IMG/VR virus record: IMGVR_UViG_3300047443_000053
Coordinates: 1-34,992 of that record
Length of the DNA stretch: 34,992 bases
Origin: a virus
Direction: 5' to 3' (one strand)
The translations under genes and the position numbers were made by a program. Under the pieces are notes generated by a model. The model was not told the origin of the DNA and searched no databases. It saw only the letters and a program-made list of their open reading frames with translations. Numbering within the stretch: the stretch's first letter is position 1; each line of letters begins with the position of its first letter. Positions 29,399 to 34,992 of the stretch are shown in pieces.

Positions 29399-29958
29399 GC
29401 ACATCGACCGACTTTGCAACCGCAGCGCAGGCGCTGGCAGCAGCCGTGAATTCCTCGGCAGTTGACCCGGCTGATGCGATTCGCATGCTGGGCAACTTGG
29501 CCCCCTTCACGCCGAGCGACCCAACCGGCTCGGCGGCGATCGGTACGGCCATGGCGACGATGCAGCGTGCGAGCGGGGACCTGTTCCGGCGCGCCGCAGT
29601 GGTCGCGCTGGCGCGCGCATCGAGTGCCTACCAGGCAGTCTCGGCGGATGACGCCGCGCAGGTGCGCGCGACGGTGTGCAATGCGCTCGACCGGGAGATC
29701 GGGATTGCCGGTGACCAGGGAGAGGATGCGACCTTCAATGCGCTGCGGAGGTTACGCGCGGCGGTTGTGGCGGACTTGAATTCCCGTGGCGCCGGGCTGC
29801 CGGATACCGCGGCCGTGCAGCTGCCGGCGCCGATTCCGGCCCCGGTGCTGGCGCAGAAGCTGTATCGCGACGCCAGTAGGAGCGACGAGCTGGTGTCCGT
29901 CTCCGACTGCGTGCATCCGGCATTCCTGCCGACGGCATTCAGCGCGCTTTCGAAGTAG
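29395..29958 (+). CDS. Probable C-terminal half of the gpN-like protein
   Basis: A 187-aa protein. FRRAAVVALARASSAYQAVSADDAAQVRATVC, then LYRDASRSDELVSVSDCVHPAFLPT is the pattern seen at the C-terminus of full-length gpN-like proteins. Sum of both parts (474 aa) is close to Mu gpN (491 aa). ATGA overlap and a -1 shift in phase relative to the upstream gene suggest gene fission, or less likely a frameshift. No slippery heptamer is obvious at the junction. Confidence 0.75.
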   Translation: MSTSTDFATAAQALAAAVNSSAVDPADAIRMLGNLAPFTPSDPTGSAAIGTAMATMQRASGDLFRRAAVVALARASSAYQAVSADDAAQVRATVCNALDREIGIAGDQGEDATFNALRRLRAAVVADLNSRGAGLPDTAAVQLPAPIPAPVLAQKLYRDASRSDELVSVSDCVHPAFLPTAFSALSK

Positions 29959-29968
29959 GTGACGCGAA

Positions 29969-30199
29969 TCAGCCCGCCGGAAGAGTCTTCATCTCATGAA
30001 CCACTGGCGCAGCAGGTGCTTTTCGGGGCTTAGTTTCAGCACAAACAAATGACGTTTGGTGGCCGGCATTCACCATTTGCATGGCCATTTGGGCTCCGTA
30101 TCTATTACAGCTTGCCAAATCTTTGAAATCTCGTGCGTGAGTCGACCCGCCCAGATAGCCATCGGCGAATACCAAAGTCAAAGCAAAAATAGTAACCAC
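29969..30199 (-). CDS. Reverse-strand small exported protein (moron-like)
   Basis: Located against transcription inside the tail operon. From GTG 30199 (GGGAGG 4-5 nt upstream; an ATG four codons earlier lacks a site) the product is 76 aa: a hydrophobic signal (VVTIFALTLVFADGYLGG) followed by a mature part with two Cys (ASCNRYGAQMAMQMVNAGHQTSFVCAETKP), likely a disulfide in the periplasm. The DNA is AT-richer than its neighbours, as in horizontally gained morons. TAGAAT at about 30238 may be its -10. Role unknown; lysogenic conversion or superinfection exclusion are guesses. Confidence 0.65.
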   Translation of the reverse strand: MVTIFALTLVFADGYLGGSTHARDFKDLASCNRYGAQMAMQMVNAGHQTSFVCAETKPRKAPAAPVVHEMKTLPAG

Positions 30200-30270
30200 G
30201 AAGCCTCCCATTCGAATATTTGGTTTTAGGAAACACTATTCTATGCCGAGAGGTGAATCGCGAGGTGGCT

Positions 30271-31359
30271 ATGACCGATGACCTCACTCTGATCGTTGGC
30301 GGCCGGCAGATGTACGGCTGGACGTCGGTGCGCGTTACCCGCGGCATCGAGCGCTGTCCGAGCGATTTCGAAGTCGAAATGACTGAGCTCTATCCCGATG
30401 AGGCGAGCGCCTTCGTCATCCAGCCCGGCGATGCCTGTCAGGTTCTCCTGGGGAGCGACACGGTCATCACTGGCTACGTGGACCGCTTCGCGCCTTCCAT
30501 TGACGCCGGCAATCATGCCATCCGGATCTCTGGCCGCGGCAAGTGTGCCGACTTGGTGGACTGCGCGGCCGAGTGGCCTGGAGGGCAGATCAGCGGTTCG
30601 TCCGTCCTGGAAATCGCCCGAAAGCTCGCCGAGCCCTACGGCCAGCCGGACAGCCCGATCGGCGTGCGCGCCGATGTGGCGGATGTCGGGCCGGTGATTC
30701 CGCAGTTCAGCCTGACGCTTGGCACGACCGCCTTCGAAATCATCGACCAGCTGTGCCGGTATGCGGCGCTTCTCGCATATGACGAGCCGGATGGGAATTT
30801 GCTCTTGACTCGTGCGAGCACCGTGCAGGCCGCGAGCGGTTTCAAGCAGGGCGTGAACGTGCAGTCTGCCTCATTGACGTTCTCGATTGACCAGCGCTAC
30901 TCCGAGGTTCTCGGGTTGATCCAAGCAGTAGATATGTTTAAGGACCTCGGTGATCGGGGCAATCTTCAAGCCGTCACAACAGACCAGAATGTGCGTCGGC
31001 ATCGGCGCAAGATCATCGTGGCGGAATACGGGGATAACAGCAATTTCGATGTGCTGAAGAAGCGCGTCGATTGGGAGGTTTCGCGGCGCTCGGGCCGGTC
31101 GCGCGCGCTGCAGCTGACGACGGACAGTTGGCGCGATTCTGCCGGCACGTTGTGGACGCCGAACACCTTGGTCGATCTGCAGTTGCCAGCGCTGAAGCTG
31201 CCGCAGGCGAAATGGCTGATCAGCGAGGTTACCTTCCGGCGCGACGGCTCGAACGGCACCGCGGCAGACCTTGTGATCATGCCGCCGGAAGCTTTCGATG
31301 TGCAGCCGATCGTATTCATGCCGGCTCCGGCCGACGTTGTTCCTATGGCGGGCAAATGA
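30271..31359 (+). CDS. Baseplate hub protein (Mu gpP / gp44-like)
   Basis: A 362-aa protein from ATG 30271 (GAGGTGG upstream; a frame open to 30220 overlaps the reverse gene's control region). [61 protein letters not shown] and [24 protein letters not shown] match Mu gp44 (379 aa), the gp27-like hub that holds the spike. The stop overlaps the next ATG. Confidence 0.93.
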   Translation: MTDDLTLIVGGRQMYGWTSVRVTRGIERCPSDFEVEMTELYPDEASAFVIQPGDACQVLLGSDTVITGYVDRFAPSIDAGNHAIRISGRGKCADLVDCAAEWPGGQISGSSVLEIARKLAEPYGQPDSPIGVRADVADVGPVIPQFSLTLGTTAFEIIDQLCRYAALLAYDEPDGNLLLTRASTVQAASGFKQGVNVQSASLTFSIDQRYSEVLGLIQAVDMFKDLGDRGNLQAVTTDQNVRRHRRKIIVAEYGDNSNFDVLKKRVDWEVSRRSGRSRALQLTTDSWRDSAGTLWTPNTLVDLQLPALKLPQAKWLISEVTFRRDGSNGTAADLVIMPPEAFDVQPIVFMPAPADVVPMAGK

Positions 31360-31832
31360 TTGAAGCAGCGATTCAGCGCATCATCCAGCGTATCCAGCAT
31401 GTGATTGGCCGCGGCCGCGTCACGACCGGCAACGACGGCGGCAATGTACAGCTGCTGCAGGTGAAGCTCGGCGCCGACGAGATCCGCGACAACACGCCTC
31501 GCCTGGCCGAGTATGGCCTGACGTCGATGCCGCCGGCCGGATCGGACGCGGTGGTGGTCTTCATCGGCGGCGATCGCTCGAACGGCGCGATCGTGGCCAC
31601 TGGCCATCAGGCATCCCGCCTCAAGGGGCTGAAGCCGGGCGAGGTGGCGATCTATGACGACCTGGGCCAGTCGGTGTATCTCACGCGCGCCGGCATCGTC
31701 ATCAATGGCGGCGGCTTGCCCATTAACTTCATCAACACGCCCAGCATCAAGCATGACGGCGTCGAGATTGGTAACCAGCACGTTCACGGCGGCGTCGCGC
31801 CTGGCGGCGGCAATACGAGCACACCAATATGA
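31356..31832 (+). CDS. Baseplate spike protein (Mu gp45 / gpV-like)
   Basis: A 158-aa membrane-piercing spike. N-terminal OB-like part ([62 protein letters not shown]), then a beta-helix end with [13 protein letters not shown], the His-x-His metal site at the tip. Shorter than Mu gp45 (197 aa), mainly at the C-terminus. Coupled by ATGA on both sides. Confidence 0.93.
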   Translation: MIEAAIQRIIQRIQHVIGRGRVTTGNDGGNVQLLQVKLGADEIRDNTPRLAEYGLTSMPPAGSDAVVVFIGGDRSNGAIVATGHQASRLKGLKPGEVAIYDDLGQSVYLTRAGIVINGGGLPINFINTPSIKHDGVEIGNQHVHGGVAPGGGNTSTPI

Positions 31833-32353
31833 GCGATACCGTAACGACATGGGTTCCCGCGCTAGGCCGCGGGGACTGGCTGCTGGACGGCGTGCAGCTC
31901 GCCGATGGCTCTGACCTGCAGACTGCGATCCTGATTAGCCTTTTCACCGACCGCCAGGCCAATCCGGACGACGTCATCCCGGATGGCTCTGGCGACCCGC
32001 GCGGTTGGGTCGGCGACCTCGGGCAAGACTATCAGATCGGCTCGCGGCTCTGGCTGCTGAGCCGGGCCAAGCAGACCGGCGAAACGCTGGCGCGCGCTCA
32101 GGATTACATCACCGAGGCGCTCCAATGGCTCATCGACGATGGCGTGGTGGCGAAGTTCGACATCCTGACCGAATGGACGCGGGCCAGCCAGCTCGGCGCG
32201 CGCGTGACGGCATACAGGACCGACGGGACTGCCGTTGCGCTCAATTTTGCATCGGCGTGGAAGACTCCAATTCCCCAGATCAGTAACCAGCCACCTACGC
32301 CAGCCGCGGCGGTTCTCACGCTGGATTATGTCGCCTCAGATTACGCAGTTTAA
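31829..32353 (+). CDS. Baseplate protein (Mu gp46-like)
   Basis: A 174-aa protein of the GP46 family, the T4 gp25-like wedge part. [86 protein letters not shown] are diagnostic. The C-terminal SDYAV and its stop are coded by the 9-bp repeat that flanks the tailspike gene. Confidence 0.92.
   Translation: MSDTVTTWVPALGRGDWLLDGVQLADGSDLQTAILISLFTDRQANPDDVIPDGSGDPRGWVGDLGQDYQIGSRLWLLSRAKQTGETLARAQDYITEALQWLIDDGVVAKFDILTEWTRASQLGARVTAYRTDGTAVALNFASAWKTPIPQISNQPPTPAAAVLTLDYVASDYAV
32345..32353. repeat. Direct repeat left of the tailspike gene
   Basis: GCAGTTTAA at 32345-32353 includes the stop codon of the gp46-like gene. The same 9 bases occur at 34358-34366 with the stop codon of the tailspike gene. 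Confidence 0.6.
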
Positions 32354-32365
32354 GGAAAAAGCTAC

Positions 32366-34366
32366 ATGGCAATCGTAAAACGCAATGGGCTGGGACGGCC
32401 GCTTACCTATGCTGAGGTCGACGGCAACTTTGATGCCATCAATGCAGTTGCAGCGGCTGCGCAGGCCGCGGCGCAGTCCGGGGCAGATGCGGCTGCCGCA
32501 CTCAGCTTGGCTGACTATGTCGCGCTTCGGGCCTACGCCGGATCGCAATCGCGCGTCTATGTGACTGGCTATCTGGTATCGGCCGCACCATCCGGTATCG
32601 CCGGCATGTTCGTGCGCGACGATAGCGACACGACGAGCGCAGACAATGGCGGGACGGTCATCGTTGCCGGCAATGGCAAGCGGTGGAAGCGAGCATACGT
32701 CGGACCCGCAAATGCTATGTGGTTCGGGTCTTCCGCAACAAGCCTGCAACAAGCGTTCGCCGCCACTCAAAGTGTCACCGTTCCAAAATCTAACACTGTC
32801 ACGCTAAACACCGCATTGCAGATACCGGACGGCGGCAATTTAATTGTATACGGGGCCATTACCGGGACCGGCTCCATCGTGTTTCTGGGCAGCGGCAAGC
32901 TGACCGGCTTCGGCATCATTAATGGCCCCTATGTGAACATCACCAATGGCGATGTCTTGGTGCAAGGGATGAAGTTTTCCGGGCAGTCGGCAACGGCGGC
33001 GATCCTGGTTGATGGCGCGGCCACCATCACCCGCTTGCGCGTGCTGGATAACGTGTTCGAGCAAGTGAACTACGGCATCCTGCGGCAAGGCCAAAATTCC
33101 ACACTTAACCGCGCCGTCATTGCACGCAACACGTTCTATAACAACATGGCCGATGCGGTCGAGTGGAACGTCTGCCCGAATGATTCCGATGTCTGGGTAA
33201 TGGATAACGACATTGACCTCATCAACAACACCACGGCAAACGGAAATTGGGGCATCGGCATCGGTTTCGCAGGGAAAAACTATGACACCGCATACGCCGA
33301 TGCGAACATGGTCAAGGACTTCCATATCTGGCGAAACAAGATCAGCCGATGCGCGCAAGGCATCCACGTTGAATGTGGAAAGCGGTTCACGATTAAGGGC
33401 CACACGCTGCGGAAAATCGATAACACCTACAGCACATCGAGCGGCCTGAACAATTCCGGCATTGCTGTATTCGGGTGCAGCGATTTCCGCATCAGTGATA
33501 ACGAAGTGACCGATTCAACCGGGCGAGCAATCATCACTTGGGCCGGCGTCGTGAACTCGTCATATGTAGCGGGGAACCGTGATTATGAGGTCGTGCGCAA
33601 TACCGTAGAACGGTCCGGAGATTTCTACATGACCTTTTGCGGAACCGGCGGCAAGGTGCGCGTCGCGGATAACTCCGTCAAGGGCGTCATGCGCCTGTAT
33701 GGGAAAGCCTCGGACATGGTTTTTGAGCGCAACCATGTCGTATCCGGTACGGGCACTGCGTTATATATCGACCTTGACCCTGCGGCCTTTGACGGCTCAG
33801 TTGATAAGGCGTCGGGATCAATTCGCCTAGAGGCGCGGGACAATGAGGTAAGGGCAGATGATTACTCGGCAGCCGTAAGCATCGCAAACTTCACGCCGGA
33901 CGTACTGCGGGCGTTCGGAAATAACTTTGCATTGGCATCGGCAAAAACCAATCTGCGCACACCGCAACGCATTTTCACCGTTAACACGGCAAACAACTTC
34001 CCATACGGGGTTGAGCTATTGAAAGACGATTTGGTCATCGATGCAGACACGCCAACTCGGTGGCTGGTCACTACGGCCGGATCGCGCAACCGGGGGAGTG
34101 ACACATTTAGTGTTGTTGACGCATACAACATCAAATCCACAAACTATGCCTGGACCGGATTGGGTAGCGGCGGCAATCACGAAGTAGGGCAGAAAATCAC
34201 GCTGCCAGGGTGTGGGGCAGGTGGCACAGACCTGAAAACGACAATCGTGCAGGTGTACATCAGCGGCGGGAATTATCAGATCAAGGTGCAAGACGCGATT
34301 AGCGCATCGGTAGGTACGGCCGGAACGCTTGCCGCGACCAATCCAGTTGCCTTCATTGCAGTTTAA
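32366..34366 (+). CDS. Beta-helix tailspike, probable receptor-binding depolymerase
   Basis: A 666-aa protein. Residues 1-30 (GRPLTYAEVDGNFDAINA) are a typical particle-attachment motif; about 55-115 are a head-binding-like segment (RVYVTGYLVSAAPSGIAGMFVRDDSD, WKRAYVGPANAMWFG). From about 130 to 520 many short beta repeats with buried Asn (RNTFYNNMADAVEW, RNKISRCAQGIHVE, GNRDYEVVRNTVERSGDF) form a right-handed parallel beta-helix of the pectin-lyase type, as in capsule- or LPS-degrading spikes. A separate beta-rich C-terminal domain follows. Base composition is more AT-rich than the neighbours. It lies between gp46 and gp47, an unusual place. Confidence 0.82.
   Translation: MAIVKRNGLGRPLTYAEVDGNFDAINAVAAAAQAAAQSGADAAAALSLADYVALRAYAGSQSRVYVTGYLVSAAPSGIAGMFVRDDSDTTSADNGGTVIVAGNGKRWKRAYVGPANAMWFGSSATSLQQAFAATQSVTVPKSNTVTLNTALQIPDGGNLIVYGAITGTGSIVFLGSGKLTGFGIINGPYVNITNGDVLVQGMKFSGQSATAAILVDGAATITRLRVLDNVFEQVNYGILRQGQNSTLNRAVIARNTFYNNMADAVEWNVCPNDSDVWVMDNDIDLINNTTANGNWGIGIGFAGKNYDTAYADANMVKDFHIWRNKISRCAQGIHVECGKRFTIKGHTLRKIDNTYSTSSGLNNSGIAVFGCSDFRISDNEVTDSTGRAIITWAGVVNSSYVAGNRDYEVVRNTVERSGDFYMTFCGTGGKVRVADNSVKGVMRLYGKASDMVFERNHVVSGTGTALYIDLDPAAFDGSVDKASGSIRLEARDNEVRADDYSAAVSIANFTPDVLRAFGNNFALASAKTNLRTPQRIFTVNTANNFPYGVELLKDDLVIDADTPTRWLVTTAGSRNRGSDTFSVVDAYNIKSTNYAWTGLGSGGNHEVGQKITLPGCGAGGTDLKTTIVQVYISGGNYQIKVQDAISASVGTAGTLAATNPVAFIAV
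34358..34366. repeat. Direct repeat right of the tailspike gene
   Basis: Second copy of GCAGTTTAA, with the tailspike stop codon; the next gene begins 4 bp later. Together with the copy at 32345 it brackets the tailspike gene exactly. Confidence 0.6.
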
Positions 34367-34369
34367 TTT

Positions 34370-34992
34370 ATGCCATACACCAGACCAACACTGTCCGACC
34401 TGCGCAACCAGGTCGCGCAGGACATCGCCTCTGCGCTGCCCGGCGCCGATGCGCTCCTGCGATTTTCGAACCTCAAAATTACCGGCGATGCACAAGCCTT
34501 CCTCGCGCACCTGCATTATGGTTACCTGGACTGGATCGCGAAGCAGTCGGTGCCATTCACCGCAACCGATGAATTCCTCGAGGGCTGGGCGGCGCTGAAG
34601 GGAGTTTTCCGAGAGCCGGCAACATCGGCAAGTGGCGCGGTGACGTTCACTGGCGCTGCTGGCGCTTATATCCCGAGCGGCGCGCCGCTGGTGCGTGGGG
34701 ATGGCAAGACCTTCACGGTCCAGGTTGGCGCAGCCATCGACTCCGGCGGCACGGCGATCGTGACCGCGACGGCGGATGCGGACCCAACCGCCTTGGCCGG
34801 AGCGTTTGGCAACACGGCTGTCGGCACGGCCATGACGCTTGGGCAGGCCATTGCCGGCGTCCAGTCCAACGGCTCTGTGTCAACCGCATTCGTGGGTGGC
34901 GCTGACATCGAAACCGACGATAGCCTGCGCAGCCGCATGCTGGCCGCCTATCAAAGTCCACCGGAAGGCGGCGACCAAAGCGACTATGTGAA
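34370..34992 (+). CDS. Baseplate J-like protein (Mu gp47), partial
   Basis: The first 207 residues of a baseplate J protein, cut by the window end. Recognisable: YTRPTLSDLRNQVAQDIASALPGADALLRFSNLKI, HLHYGYLDWIAKQSVPFTATDEFLEGWAALKGV, and TDDSLRSRMLAAYQSPPEGGDQSDYV, all Mu gp47 / GpJ hallmarks. No clear ribosome site precedes ATG 34370 (TTTAATTT), consistent with disturbance of the upstream sequence by tailspike insertion; coupling with the spike stop may drive it. Confidence 0.93.
   Translation, partial: MPYTRPTLSDLRNQVAQDIASALPGADALLRFSNLKITGDAQAFLAHLHYGYLDWIAKQSVPFTATDEFLEGWAALKGVFREPATSASGAVTFTGAAGAYIPSGAPLVRGDGKTFTVQVGAAIDSGGTAIVTATADADPTALAGAFGNTAVGTAMTLGQAIAGVQSNGSVSTAFVGGADIETDDSLRSRMLAAYQSPPEGGDQSDYV

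Noticed and set aside
1-34992. CRISPR arrays, insertion sequences or transposase genes
   Set aside because: No regularly spaced direct repeats, terminal inverted repeats with target duplications, or transposase motifs were seen. The Mu-like genes are tail genes only; mobility is by the tyrosine integrase.

Overview
This 35 kb window, with its high G+C content and strong G/C third-position bias, holds most of an integrated temperate phage. Protein types and codon style suggest a betaproteobacterial host of the Burkholderiales / Oxalobacteraceae kind; that assignment is inferred from style, not proven. The left end (1-389) is non-coding and probably carries the attachment region next to the integrase. 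The right end of the window cuts through the baseplate J (Mu gp47-like) gene, so lysis genes, the rest of the baseplate, any tail fibres and the other att site are not visible.

Layout. (1) 390-6398, mostly minus strand: integrase, a DUF4224-like partner, a cluster of small accessory ORFs, a DUF551-like protein, phage-borne rdgC, and a leftward early operon of tightly overlapping small genes including two HTPGPW paralogues. (2) 6444-8032, immunity region: a LexA-like S24 repressor with an intact Ala-Gly site and Ser/Lys pair, followed by a small coiled-coil gene with an apparent frameshift and a UUCG-loop terminator; divergently, a YdaS/Cro-like gene. The repeated decamer CAAGCAWTTG sits at the leftward promoter, in the divergent intergenic region and before the rightward operon, as lambda OL/OR-type operators would. 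(3) 8123-13534, rightward early operon: YdaT-like regulator, small regulators, Ref-type nuclease, DUF1376 and DUF6475 replication proteins, VRR-NUC nuclease and small zinc-binding or winged-helix proteins. (4) 13535-14152: a strong terminator, a good sigma70 promoter with a LexA box in its spacer, then about 300 bp of hairpin-rich DNA with no convincing gene. (5) 14153-24356: an unknown gene, an HNH nuclease and a lambda-type packaging/head module (terminase small and large, gpW, portal, S49 protease, scaffold-like protein, D, E, FII-like, U-like). (6) 24366-34992: a Mu-type contractile tail module (DUF2635, sheath, tube, assembly chaperone with programmed -1 frameshift, tape measure with lytic transglycosylase domain, split gpN, gp44/P, gp45, gp46, an inserted beta-helix tailspike, gp47).

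Working model. RecA-stimulated cleavage of the repressor would relieve the shared operators, and host LexA cleavage would relieve the promoter at 13616. Both switches therefore answer to SOS. The most unusual elements are that LexA-controlled promoter with its structured leader or RNA, a cluster of seven GGTAAC hexamers at the start of the small terminase gene (a candidate packaging or autoregulatory site), the tailspike placed between gp46 and gp47 with short flanking direct repeats, and a reverse-strand exported-protein gene inside the tail operon.
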